Below are positions 51,681 through 59,998 of a DNA stretch of 64,000 nt, in pieces. The notes beneath the pieces were generated by a model. The model saw only the letters and a list, made by a program, of their open reading frames with translations. It made no database searches and was not told the origin of the DNA. The stretch is from GCA-003244245 sp052390115. GTDB taxonomy: Bacteria > Actinomycetota > Actinomycetes > Mycobacteriales > Pseudonocardiaceae. The position numbers and the translations under genes are program-made. The stretch's first letter is position 1. The number at the start of each line of letters is the position of its first letter. The stretch spans positions 8,793-72,792 of the forward strand of contig JBQTHE010000015.1 in assembly GCA_052390115.1 (NCBI GenBank), read 5' to 3'.

Positions 51681-52257
51681 GCAAGGCCGGCGAGATGCTC
51701 CAGCCGCCGACCGCCCGCTGGTCCCGCTCAAGATCCTGGTAGCGGGCGGATTCGGGGTCGGGAAGACCACGTTCGTCGGGTCGCTGTCGGAGATCCCACC
51801 GCTGAGCACCGAGCAGGCGATGACCTCGCTGTCGGTCGGCGTCGACGACGCAACCGCGGTTGCGGACAAGACGACCACCACGGTGGCGATGGACTTCGGC
51901 CGTATCACGGTCGACGACCAGCTCGTCCTCTACCTGTTCGGGACGCCCGGCCAGCAACGCTTCTGGTTCATGTGGGACGAGCTGGCCCGCGGCGCGGTCG
52001 GTGCTGTCGTGCTCGTCGACATGCGACGGCTGGACGACTGCTTCGCGGCGATCGACTACTTCGAGAACCGCCGGGTTCCCTTCGCGGTGGCGGTCAACCA
52101 GTTCCCCGATGGTCCCGCCTACCCTGAGACCACGGTGCGAGACGCGCTGGCGCTCCCCCTTGACTGCCCGCTGATGCGGATGGATGCCCGCGAGGCCCGC
52201 TCAAGCCTTGACACCCTGGTGACGTTGGTCGAGCACGCCCTAGTACGCGCGTCGTAG
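51661..52257 (+). CDS. Small Ras-like GTPase (conservon D)
   Basis: This 198-residue protein has P-loop VAGGFGVGKTTFVGSL (near residue 27), the switch region LYLFGTPGQQRFWFMW with Q at the catalytic place, and VAVNQFPD as a degenerate NKxD. It is the CvnD/MglA-like output of the operon. GTP hydrolysis is probably stimulated by the roadblock partner. A terminator follows. Confidence 0.92.
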   Translation: MDSAPVRQGRRDAPAADRPLVPLKILVAGGFGVGKTTFVGSLSEIPPLSTEQAMTSLSVGVDDATAVADKTTTTVAMDFGRITVDDQLVLYLFGTPGQQRFWFMWDELARGAVGAVVLVDMRRLDDCFAAIDYFENRRVPFAVAVNQFPDGPAYPETTVRDALALPLDCPLMRMDAREARSSLDTLVTLVEHALVRAS

Positions 52258-52263
52258 TACCAC

Positions 52264-52320
52264 AAGCATCCATGTCGCGCTGCAGGGCAGCCTCCGGACA
52301 GCGATAAGCATCCATGTCGC
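52264..52320. repeat. Direct repeat of a 15-bp word
   Basis: AAGCATCCATGTCGC occurs at 52264-52278 and 52306-52320 (start-to-start 42 bases), after the GTPase stop. The CCATGTCG core is shared with the palindrome inside selB. Confidence 0.65.
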
Positions 52321-52324
52321 AGAT

Positions 52325-52369
52325 GACGGGTGGCCCGGGCGCTTGGGGGGAGCGGGCGGGCCACCCGTC
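52325..52369. terminator. Bidirectional terminator hairpin
   Basis: GACGGGTGGCCCG (52325-52337) pairs perfectly with CGGGCCACCCGTC (52357-52369), between the convergent conservon and MetE-like genes. Confidence 0.85.
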
Positions 52370-52383
52370 AAGGGACAGCGGAC

Positions 52384-53556
52384 TCAGCTGACGCCGAGCT
52401 TCTCCGCAGCCATCTTGGTTCCCTCGACCCGGTTCTTGATCTTCTGGAACGCAATGTCGCGGGCGTAATCAGGCGAACCGTGGTTCGGCTTCTCATCGAT
52501 GCTGAACGGCGAGAAGCCGCAGTCATCGGTGGAGCCGATCCTTTCCTTCGGCATGAAGTTGGCCGCCCTCACCAGCGCATCACAGATCTCCTCCGCGCTC
52601 TCCGGCCGTGGGCTCTGCGTCACGCACACCCCGATGTAGGCCATCTGCGCAACGCCGTCCGCATCGTCGCGGAGGTGCTTGCCGATGGACTCGTAGACCG
52701 GGTCCTTGTCGCGCTCACTCGCCAGCTGGATGAGGAAGTAGCCGGCATTCATCTGGAACATGCTCGGAAGCAGGTTGTTGTAGGGGACATCGGCGCTGTG
52801 GACCGAGTCCCGGTCCCCACCCGGACAGGTGTGAACGCCGATCTTCGTGCGCTCCTCCGGCGAGAAACGAGCGAACACGCGGTTGTTCAGCTCGATGAAG
52901 TGCGGTAGCAAGCCGGCACCTGTCCACGGGTTGCGTGGATCTTCCCTGGTGGCGAGCCGGCCCTCAGTGAAGTCGACTGAAACCCGGGCAGCCCCGGCAG
53001 CGAAAGCTTCGCGAATGTCCTTCTCGCATTCGTTGACGAGGTCTTCCTCGAATTGCTCCCGGGAATAGCCGGGCACCTCGTCCTTCAGAGGATACAACAG
53101 TGCCAGCATGGACGGCGCGATCACGGCTTGCTTCATGGGCACGTGCGCGTAGCGGATGGATTTCCTCAGTGCATCGGCCGCGTACTCATTGTACCGCAAG
53201 GGCCCACCGGTGAGGCGGGGCAGTTGCCGCCCATGGCCGTCGGCGAAGATCGCGAAGAACTGGCCGCCCGGACCGAGGTTGGGGGCCAGGCCGGTCCCGG
53301 CCAGTGTGTCGGTGATGGGGTAGGTGGCGAAGCTCGACCACCACTGCTCGCCGTCAGAGATGATCGGTGATCCGGTGGCTTCAAAGCGCTCGATCGAGTC
53401 GCGGGCCGCAGCGTCCTGTTCGACTGCCAGTTCGTCCTTGCTGATCGTTCCTTGATCATATGCTGCGTAGGCGGCCTGAAGTTTAGATGGACGGGGCAGA
53501 GAGCCAACGGGCTCAGTTGGAATTCCGGTGGCTGTCCTCGGATTGTAATCCGCCAT
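52384..53556 (-). CDS. Cobalamin-independent methionine synthase-like protein (MetE C-terminal family)
   Basis: This 390-residue protein is one MetE-type barrel. Zinc-ligand candidates are H and C in GVHTCPGGDRD (near residue 240) and C in STDDCGFSPF (near residue 345). It lacks the long N-terminal half of full MetE, so it resembles the II/short family that transfers methyl groups from an unknown donor or acts on other thiols. Base composition is lower in GC than its neighbours. It has a consensus promoter with an operator-like site upstream (53702-53758). Confidence 0.8.
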   Translation of the reverse strand: MADYNPRTATGIPTEPVGSLPRPSKLQAAYAAYDQGTISKDELAVEQDAAARDSIERFEATGSPIISDGEQWWSSFATYPITDTLAGTGLAPNLGPGGQFFAIFADGHGRQLPRLTGGPLRYNEYAADALRKSIRYAHVPMKQAVIAPSMLALLYPLKDEVPGYSREQFEEDLVNECEKDIREAFAAGAARVSVDFTEGRLATREDPRNPWTGAGLLPHFIELNNRVFARFSPEERTKIGVHTCPGGDRDSVHSADVPYNNLLPSMFQMNAGYFLIQLASERDKDPVYESIGKHLRDDADGVAQMAYIGVCVTQSPRPESAEEICDALVRAANFMPKERIGSTDDCGFSPFSIDEKPNHGSPDYARDIAFQKIKNRVEGTKMAAEKLGVS

Positions 53557-53701
53557 GACTTCCTCTCTATTGGATTGAGCAGGTTGACCAGTAATTGTCT
53601 GATTGTCGCTCGCTAAAACTCCTTCCGGTAGCAATCACCACCCCCGCCCCGGGGCGTGGCTACCGCCGACCAACCACCTGAGGGGGCGAGGAGGCAGGCA
53701 C

Positions 53702-53758
53702 AGACAGGTCTGTCTAGCTGTGACCTGAATCATAGTCAGGTTGCAATGAACTGGTCAA
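53702..53758 (-). promoter_or_regulatory. Consensus promoter with an operator-like palindrome for the MetE-like gene
   Basis: On the minus strand, TTGACC (53753-53758) and TATGAT (53729-53734) are separated by 18 bases. AGACAG-GT-CTGTCT (53702-53715) lies just past the predicted start of transcription. The remaining 146 bases to the ATG at 53556 form a leader with no gene. Confidence 0.65.
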
Positions 53759-53864
53759 TGTCACCCGTTCGTAGCACAGCGGCAAGATTGCTCGCCGTCC
53801 GTGATGGCTGCCCACCGGTCGCCGGCCTGCGCGACGAGGCAGCCCGGCGCAGCGAACACCGTTG

Positions 53865-54758
53865 TCAGCGGCCCCGGGCGACGGTAAGTCCCCGGGCCCG
53901 GAGCACCCGGCGCTCCAGAGGTGCGAAGACGAGCAGCTCGATGGCGACTCCGACCACGAGGATCAGCAGGATCGAGGCGATCACGAGGTCCATCGCGTTC
54001 AGTTCTCGCCCGATATTGAGCTGCTGCCCGAGCCCGATACCCAGCGCAGGTGAGTAGGTGATGAGCTCAGCGGCCATCAGCGAGCGCCACGAGAAGGCCC
54101 AGCCCTGCTTGAGACCGGCCAGGTAGCCCGGCAACGCCGCGGGCAACAGCACATGCCGGATCCGGCCGAAAGTACCTAACCCGAGGACCCGGCCCACCTT
54201 GTCCAGCAACGGCGGCACCTGGTCGAACCCGGCGAGCAACCCGTTGGCGACCGACGGCACCGCGCCGAGCAGCACCACCGCGTAAATGGCTGCGTCGGTC
54301 AGGCCGAACAAGATGATCGCCGCTGGGACCCAGGCGACCGACGGCAGGCTCTGCAGCCCGCTGACGAATGGCCCGAGAGCGGACCGCAACCAGCGGCTTT
54401 TCCACATCGCCAGCCCCAGTACGGTGCCGACGGCCAGCGATGCCAAAAACCCCAGGGCACCCCTGGACACGCTGATCGAGATGGCGTCCCACGCCCGGCC
54501 GTCGCTCACCGTCTGACCGAAGGTCTGGAGCACTTCCAGTGGGCTCGGCAGGGCATAGCTCGGCTTGAGCTCGGCGCTGAAGGCCAGCTGCCAGAGGGCG
54601 ACGAACGCCACCACCGCCACGATGGGGGGCAGCACCGAGCGCAGGAAAACCTTGCCAGGACCGGGCCGCGGTGGCAGCGCCGGCGCTTCCAGGGCATCCA
54701 GCCCGGCCTCGAAGGCGCGGTTCTCCGCGACCGTCCGCGGCGGATCGTCAACGGCCAT
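53865..54758 (-). CDS. ABC transporter permease, nitrate/sulfonate/taurine type
   Basis: This 297-residue BPD_transp_1 permease has six helices and the EAA-like loop (KVGRVLGLGTFGRIRHVLLP). Its family is that of SsuC/TauC. It works with the ATPase and lipoprotein encoded upstream. ATG at 54758 has a GGAGA site; ATG at 54785 is an alternative. It overlaps the ATPase gene by 11 bases. The C-terminus is normal. Confidence 0.85.
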   Translation of the reverse strand: MAVDDPPRTVAENRAFEAGLDALEAPALPPRPGPGKVFLRSVLPPIVAVVAFVALWQLAFSAELKPSYALPSPLEVLQTFGQTVSDGRAWDAISISVSRGALGFLASLAVGTVLGLAMWKSRWLRSALGPFVSGLQSLPSVAWVPAAIILFGLTDAAIYAVVLLGAVPSVANGLLAGFDQVPPLLDKVGRVLGLGTFGRIRHVLLPAALPGYLAGLKQGWAFSWRSLMAAELITYSPALGIGLGQQLNIGRELNAMDLVIASILLILVVGVAIELLVFAPLERRVLRARGLTVARGR

Positions 54759-55563
54759 GTCGGCTGATCTCCGCTCGGAGGTCATGGGTGATCTCGGTAG
54801 CCAGCGCGCTCACCCCGGGGGACTCGATCGTCCTGGGCTGGGACAGCTCGACCTGCCACTCCCGGACGATCCGCCCGGGCCGGGAGCTCATCAGCAAGAC
54901 CCGCTGCCCGAGCCGGACGGCCTCGCGCACGTTGTGCGTGACGAACACGATGGACAGCCCCTGCTCCGACCACAGGCCGGCCAGCTCCTCGTGCAGCGCA
55001 TCGCGGGTGATGGCGTCGAGCGCGGCGAACGGCTCGTCCATCAGCAGCAGCTGGCTGTCCTGGGCCAGCGCGCGGGCCAGCGCCACCCGCTGGCGCATCC
55101 CACCGGAGAGCTCATGCACCCGCTTGTGACCCTGCCCGGCCAGGTTCACCAAGGTCAGCAGCCGTTGCGCCTCGGTACGGCGCTCGGATCGACCGACCCC
55201 CCGCGCCTTGAGCGCCAGCTCGACGTTGCCGGCGGCGGTCAGCCACGGCAGCAAAGCAGGCTCTTGGAACATCAGCGCCGGACGGCCCACCGTAACCTCG
55301 ACGCTGCCGGAGGTGGGTGTGTCGAGGCCGGCGATGAGCGACAGCAGGGTGGATTTGCCGCATCCGGAGGCACCCAATAGGCAGACGAACTCGCCGGGCC
55401 CGACGTCAAGGTCGATCCGGTCCAGCACCGGCGGGCGGTCACGCTCGAAGGCATGGGAGAGCTGCTTGACACGGACGCTGGACGGCAACGCGCTCTCCTC
55501 CACAGCCAGTGGTCGGCTGGTCCGCGCCTGCTGGAGGGGCTGCCGGACGGGCGGATGTGCCAT
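54748..55563 (-). CDS. ABC transporter ATP-binding protein, nitrate/sulfonate/taurine type
   Basis: This 271-residue ATPase has Walker A GASGCGKST (near residue 70), a Q-loop, signature LSGGMRQRVALARAL, Walker B LLLMDEPFAALD and the H-loop VTHNVREA. It belongs to the SsuB/TauB type. The start is ATG at 55563, five bases after the binding protein stop; earlier in-frame codons are antisense to that gene. The substrate is a sulfonate, nitrate or similar compound. Confidence 0.9.
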   Translation of the reverse strand: MAHPPVRQPLQQARTSRPLAVEESALPSSVRVKQLSHAFERDRPPVLDRIDLDVGPGEFVCLLGASGCGKSTLLSLIAGLDTPTSGSVEVTVGRPALMFQEPALLPWLTAAGNVELALKARGVGRSERRTEAQRLLTLVNLAGQGHKRVHELSGGMRQRVALARALAQDSQLLLMDEPFAALDAITRDALHEELAGLWSEQGLSIVFVTHNVREAVRLGQRVLLMSSRPGRIVREWQVELSQPRTIESPGVSALATEITHDLRAEISRHGR

Positions 55564-55568
55564 GTTAG

Positions 55569-56630
55569 CTAGTCCTTCCCGAGCCCGTTGGCCGATACGG
55601 TCGGCAGGCCCCGTTGGGTGAGGATCCGGTTGAGAATCGGCAGTTCGTAGATCCCTTGCAGGTCGACTTTCTCCTTGGCCACTCCCACGGCCACTGCGCT
55701 GTCGGCGCTGTGTTGCAACGACGCCGCGATGGGGTCGTTGGTCACCGTCAGGTTCTGCCAGGCACGGTCGATCACCTCCGGCGCCAGGGGTTTGCCGGTC
55801 CGCGCGTTGATCCCGTCGTTGACAACGGTCTTCGCCTCGGTGGAGTTCTGGGTCGCCCACTGCACTGCGTCGACATGTCCCCGCAGCAGCGCCTCCACCG
55901 TCTGCGGGTGGTCCTCCAGGAACTCGGTGCGGACGATCAGATGGGTGGTGACGAACTGCCCGTCTGGCCACAGATCCGGCTCGTCGACCAGCACCTTGGC
56001 GCCGGCCTCCAGCACCAAGCGCGACGCCCACGGCTCGGCCACCCACGCGCCGTCGAGCGCGCCGGACCGGACCAGCTGGAGCGTGTCGGAGTTCTTGGTT
56101 GGCGAGATCGTGACGTCCCCGCCACCCTGCACGCTGGTGCGCAGGCCTTGCTCGGCCAGCCAGGCACGCAACGCGACGTCCTGGGTGTTGCCGAGCGCCG
56201 GGCTGGCCAGCGTCTTACCCCGCAGGTCCTGCGCGCTGTTGATGCCGGGGCGGACGACCAGCTGCGCACCGCCGGACGTCGCTCCCGCGATAATCCGGAC
56301 GGCCTTACCATCGCTCTGCGCGAAAGCGTTGATCGCCGGACTCGGCCCGATGTACGCAGCATCGAGGGCACCGCCGAACAATGCTTCGACCGCTGACGGA
56401 CCGGCATCGAAGATCTGGGTCTGCAACGTGGTGCCGCCTAGTTCTTTGGCGAACAAACCCCGGTCGACGCCGATGATGGCGGCGGCGTGGGTGACGTTGG
56501 CGAAGTAGCCCAGCCGCAGCGTCGGAGCTGGACCCGGCGCCGAGCCAGAGCTGTTACCGCACGCAACGGCCAGCGCCAGGGCCGCGATGACGATGAGGAC
56601 GGCGAGCACACGATTGCGATGAAATGGCAT
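55569..56630 (-). CDS. ABC transporter substrate-binding lipoprotein, sulfonate/nitrate type
   Basis: This 353-residue protein has a lipoprotein signal with lipobox LAVAC (near residue 24) and an SsuA/NMT1-like fold: LRLGYFANVTHAAAIIGVDR and EPWASRLVLEAGAKVLVDEP. It is the capturing subunit of the transporter encoded by the next two genes and heads their operon. Whether the ligand is a sulfonate, nitrate or a pyrimidine precursor is open; the MetE-like gene nearby favours sulfur, which is inference. Confidence 0.88.
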   Translation of the reverse strand: MPFHRNRVLAVLIVIAALALAVACGNSSGSAPGPAPTLRLGYFANVTHAAAIIGVDRGLFAKELGGTTLQTQIFDAGPSAVEALFGGALDAAYIGPSPAINAFAQSDGKAVRIIAGATSGGAQLVVRPGINSAQDLRGKTLASPALGNTQDVALRAWLAEQGLRTSVQGGGDVTISPTKNSDTLQLVRSGALDGAWVAEPWASRLVLEAGAKVLVDEPDLWPDGQFVTTHLIVRTEFLEDHPQTVEALLRGHVDAVQWATQNSTEAKTVVNDGINARTGKPLAPEVIDRAWQNLTVTNDPIAASLQHSADSAVAVGVAKEKVDLQGIYELPILNRILTQRGLPTVSANGLGKD

Positions 56631-56968
56631 GACGAGCACGTCCTCGGCGTAGGGGGCGCGCGAGGTGGCGTCGGAGCGGCATCGATGGCGCCTGGACGGC
56701 ACGACCGCACGCCCGGCTGATGGAGGGGTCGGGCAGGGTCAGGCCGACATACAGATCATGCTGCGAGTGCGCCCGTAGTCGACGTGCCGGCGGGCCACGA
56801 GCTTGAGCGACAAGGCAGCCACGCCCGCCAGGCTACACGCCCGCAGCAGCGCCAAAAGGTTCCAATAGACAGCAAGCTCGCCCCACGAACCGCCAAAAGG
56901 TTCCAATAGACAGCAAGCTCGCTCCCCGGAACCGCGAAAAGGTTCCAATAGACGGGGAGGCGCGGTGC
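56631..56968. other. Interval with tandem AGGTTCC repeats
   Basis: About 340 bases between the transporter operon and a frameshifted gene. Apart from the tandem repeat at 56851-56960 I see no gene. A short minus-strand ORF starting near 56710 was considered as a leader peptide but has no clear cysteine-run or hairpin. Confidence 0.5.
56851..56960. repeat. Three tandem AGGTTCCAATAGAC units
   Basis: Units begin at 56851, 56892 and 56934 (period 41 to 42 bases), the third incomplete. They follow the 3' end of the frameshifted minus-strand gene. A similar word occurs twice at its 5' end (57823-57878). Confidence 0.8.
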
Positions 56969-57831
56969 TTAGGAGCGGCGAGCGAGGGCGGCCCGGACAG
57001 TGCGCACCATGCGGTCGGGGTCTCGGAGCAGGGCGGCGGTCACGAACACGATCTCCCAGCCGGCCTCCTGCACCCGGTTCAGGCGCTCCCGATCCCGGTT
57101 GAGTGCCCACAGTTCACCCTCACGCCAGCCACCGTCGTACTCCACCGCGACGCGCTGCGCGACGAAGGCCAAGTCGACCCGGGCAAGCCGGCCACGCGAG
57201 TCCTCGATCCAGTACTGCGGTTGCGGGTGCAACCCGTCCAGCACGAGCCACACTCGCACCCGCGACTCCGGACGCGATTCCGCCCGCGGGTCAGCCAGCT
57301 GCACCGCACGCCGGCCAGCACGATGCCGCGATCGCACCGTTGCTCGACCATGGATCGCACCTCGGGCAGCGTCACCAACCGGCCGCGCAGCACCGCATCG
57401 AGGTCTGCGACGGCATCCGGCAGCGGACGATCGAGCAGGAGGTCGAGCGTCATCCGCCGCGGTGTGGCGAGACGCGTGCCGGACCACGGAAGCCATTCGT
57501 CGGGCTGGACCACAGTGCGCCGGACGGCCAGCCCGCTGCCGCGGACGACCCGGGCTTCCAACGGCACCAGCGCCTCGACGGGATCTCCGGGGCGGGCGAG
57601 TGCCACGCCGCGAAGCGTGGCCGCGGACCTGCCCGTGACAACCGCCGACGGTGGTAGTGCCAGCCCAGCCCCAATGCAGTACAACTCGTGTGTCTGGGCC
57701 ACGCTCGCGGGGCAGTACACGCCCTGGAAGAGGCGACGCACCGCTGGCCCGCGGAGCTGGTTGCGACTCAGCACACCAGCGCGCACCACGTCGCTCCCCC
57801 GGAAAGCCACCTCATCAGCAATAGGTTCCAC
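56969..57831 (-). pseudogene. Frameshifted DUF559/AbiEi-type endonuclease-fold protein
   Basis: The N-terminal part (57831 down to about 57305) reads in one frame: LSRNQLRGPAVRRLFQGVY, an AbiEi-like winged helix and middle region. The C-terminal part (about 57300 to 56969) continues in another frame: WIEDSRGRLARVDLAFVAQR, VAVEYDGGWREGELW and NRVQEAGWEIVFVTAALL, a DUF559 (very-short-patch-repair-like) nuclease domain. The break lies near 57301-57312 at GTGCGGTGC. Joined, the two halves give the usual length of this family. It is either a genuine pseudogene or a sequence error. Confidence 0.8.
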
Positions 57832-57878
57832 TTGGCTGGTTCAGCGAGGTGTGCTGCCAGCAGAAGGTTCCACTTGGC
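57823..57878. repeat. Two AGGTTCCACTTGGC words
   Basis: Copies at 57823-57836 and 57865-57878, start-to-start 42 bases, the same period as the array at 56851-56960. The first copy overlaps the proposed start of the frameshifted gene. Confidence 0.65.
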
Positions 57879-58014
57879 GGGCTACCCCCGGGGTGGGGTG
57901 GGTTGGTTACTGAGAGTCAGTAGTGTGCTCGATCGGATGCGATGTGTAACGAAACGCTGCGTTGTCCAGGTATTCATGTCGAACATGGGGGACACCAGGA
58001 CTGGAGGGGGCCGG

Positions 58015-58758
58015 ATGCAGTTGCTGCCCAATGCCGAGGGGGAGACTCCCACTCCCCGGCCGATCCGGGCCTGGGACCGCTGGCGGGTGGCCTGGCATGG
58101 CCGCCGCGACGCCAGGACCCCACCCGCCGGGGAAGATCTGTCGCGACCCTACTTGGAATCGCTGCGCGCCCAGGCCGAAGCCGGCCAGCGAGCCGTAGGC
58201 GGGTGGCTGCACGACAAGATCGTTCCGATCGACCGGGAAGCCGTGCAGGTTCTCATCCTTCTCGAACAGCATCGTCGGGACCCGGCGAGTGCGCCGGAAA
58301 CGACCCCGACCAGGCCGGCTGCCGACGATGCCGAGCCGTGGCCGATGTCCAGGGTTGCCCCGTGGTTACGCGAGGCCCGGGAGGTGGCAGCGGCACAGCA
58401 GGCGTTCGAGCGCCGCGTCCGTGAACGCAACGAGGCCGAGCAGCGCCTCGGCGAACTGGGCAGCACCCGTCACCACTTGATCGAGATCGCCAGGGCAGCT
58501 GCCCACGCCCATGTCTGCCGCTACGCACAACTGGTGGCGCTCTACGATGCGGCGCTGCTGCGGCGGGCGCCGGACCAGCATCGGGCTGCCACGCCGCCGG
58601 TCAGCACCGAGTCCTGGCTGCACGGTGACATGCCGTTGCTCGCCCTCGACGTCGAGGACGAGCTCGCGCAGAGCTACCGCTGGTTCCTCAAGGAGTTCGA
58701 GACTCGAACGTCTGCCCGGCAGCGCCCCATCCTCGGAAAAGTCGCGCGCGCGAGTTGA
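58015..58758 (+). CDS. Cytoplasmic coiled-coil protein of a three-gene OmpA cassette
   Basis: This is a 247-residue soluble protein with no signal. The second half is strongly helical (REVAAAQQAFERRVRERNEA, then QRLGELGSTRHHLIEIARAA) and likely coiled coil. I recognise no family. ATG at 58015 follows GGAGGGGG; upstream in-frame ATGs at 57976 and 57985 lack such a site. The next gene begins 31 bases after the stop. Context suggests a cytoplasmic partner of the membrane and OmpA proteins that follow. Confidence 0.6.
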   Translation: MQLLPNAEGETPTPRPIRAWDRWRVAWHGRRDARTPPAGEDLSRPYLESLRAQAEAGQRAVGGWLHDKIVPIDREAVQVLILLEQHRRDPASAPETTPTRPAADDAEPWPMSRVAPWLREAREVAAAQQAFERRVRERNEAEQRLGELGSTRHHLIEIARAAAHAHVCRYAQLVALYDAALLRRAPDQHRAATPPVSTESWLHGDMPLLALDVEDELAQSYRWFLKEFETRTSARQRPILGKVARAS

Positions 58759-58789
58759 GGACGAACCGCGTATTTAAGGAGTGATCAAC

Positions 58790-59995
58790 GTGCCGCTGTA
58801 CCGGGAGCCTCCGGCGCCCGTTCCGAGCGAGGACGACCTTTACGTCGTGGCGGGCCCGGATCCCGGTCCTGAAGCCGACGGTGCCACCCTGCGAGATTTC
58901 GTCGAGTCCGAGGCACATAAGGACGCGGCCAGCGGCATGTACGACGGCAATCTCGGTGCCCACGGCCACCCCCTGATCATGGAGCACGAGATCGATCGGT
59001 GGCATCACCGCTGGTCAGCCGAAGCGGAGATGCGCCAGCACCGGGATCGAACGAAAGCTCAACTGCTCCATCGGGGCGCGACCTGTAAGCAGGCCACCGG
59101 GGAGCAAACCGAGGACCACCTCGAACAGGACTTGCGGGACGCTTGTGCGTATCGCGACCGGATGCACGGCGTCGTGCACGGCACCGCGCCCGGTGACGAC
59201 GGGGGGCACTGGGCAGCCCAGAGCCGGATCGACGAGGACCGCCGGTGGGAGTCCATCAAGGACTGGGGAATCTACCTGGGTGCCGCAATCGCCGAAGTCG
59301 GCCTGAACTACACCGCGTTTCAGCTGATGGGCAGTTCATTGCAGGAGACGGCGGTGCTGGCGGCGTCCATCATCCTGGTCAACGTTCTGCTCCCCAAGCA
59401 ACTCGGCGAACTGCTCACCCGAGTTCGCCGGGGGCGGCGTGGCCGGGGTGTGCTGGTCGCCGGCCTGGTGGGCGGAGCGGCCCTCTGGGTGGGCGTGTCA
59501 GTGTTCGTGGCGCAGATTCGCACGGCTTATCTGCTGCTGCCCAGCGCCTCCGCGGTGCAGGCTGGCGGGACGTCCCTGCTCGAGCGGGCCGGCATCGGCC
59601 CGGTCACGCTCACGGTTGGTTGGCTGCTGGTCGTGCTCGCCGTCGGGACAGTCGTCCTGATCCGCAGTGCAACCAGGTACAACCCGTACCTGAAGAACCT
59701 GCGCGCCGCTCGGGCCCGGGTGGACAAAGTCCGGGCCGCCCTGGTGGCCACCCACGGTGAGGTGGTTGCCGCCCGCTTGGACGCCGAACGCGCTCGTGAA
59801 TCGGAAGCCGATCTCGCCGAACAATGGGCCGGCAAGCGGGCCGAACAGGATGGCCTCGCCGCCGAGCTCAAGCACCACTACCAGCGCCATCTGGCCCGCG
59901 ATCTGGCCAGCCCCACGGTGACCGATGGCGTCGAGATCGCAGCTGGCCGCGCGTCCCGGCCGACCCTTCCCAGTACCCAGAGCCCGGGGAGTTGA
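58790..59995 (+). CDS. Membrane protein with four helices and a coiled-coil tail
   Basis: This 401-residue protein has an acidic cytoplasmic N-terminus of about 155 residues, four predicted helices (IYLGAAIAEVGLNYTAF, TAVLAASIILVNVLL, VLVAGLVGGAALWVGVSVF, LTVGWLLVVLAVGTVVLI; about residues 160-295) and a C-terminal coiled coil of about 80 residues (AARLDAERARESEADLAEQW). GTG at 58790 is eight bases after AAGGAG; a GTG at 58781 is also in frame. The layout recalls motor-type or anchoring proteins paired with OmpA domains. Function unknown. Confidence 0.6.
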   Translation: MPLYREPPAPVPSEDDLYVVAGPDPGPEADGATLRDFVESEAHKDAASGMYDGNLGAHGHPLIMEHEIDRWHHRWSAEAEMRQHRDRTKAQLLHRGATCKQATGEQTEDHLEQDLRDACAYRDRMHGVVHGTAPGDDGGHWAAQSRIDEDRRWESIKDWGIYLGAAIAEVGLNYTAFQLMGSSLQETAVLAASIILVNVLLPKQLGELLTRVRRGRRGRGVLVAGLVGGAALWVGVSVFVAQIRTAYLLLPSASAVQAGGTSLLERAGIGPVTLTVGWLLVVLAVGTVVLIRSATRYNPYLKNLRAARARVDKVRAALVATHGEVVAARLDAERARESEADLAEQWAGKRAEQDGLAAELKHHYQRHLARDLASPTVTDGVEIAAGRASRPTLPSTQSPGS

Positions 59996-59998
59996 ACG

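Noticed and set aside
56438..56710. Cysteine leader peptide upstream of the sulfonate-type transporter
   Set aside because: It has scattered cysteines but no cluster near a stop codon or hairpin, and most of it overlaps the binding protein gene.
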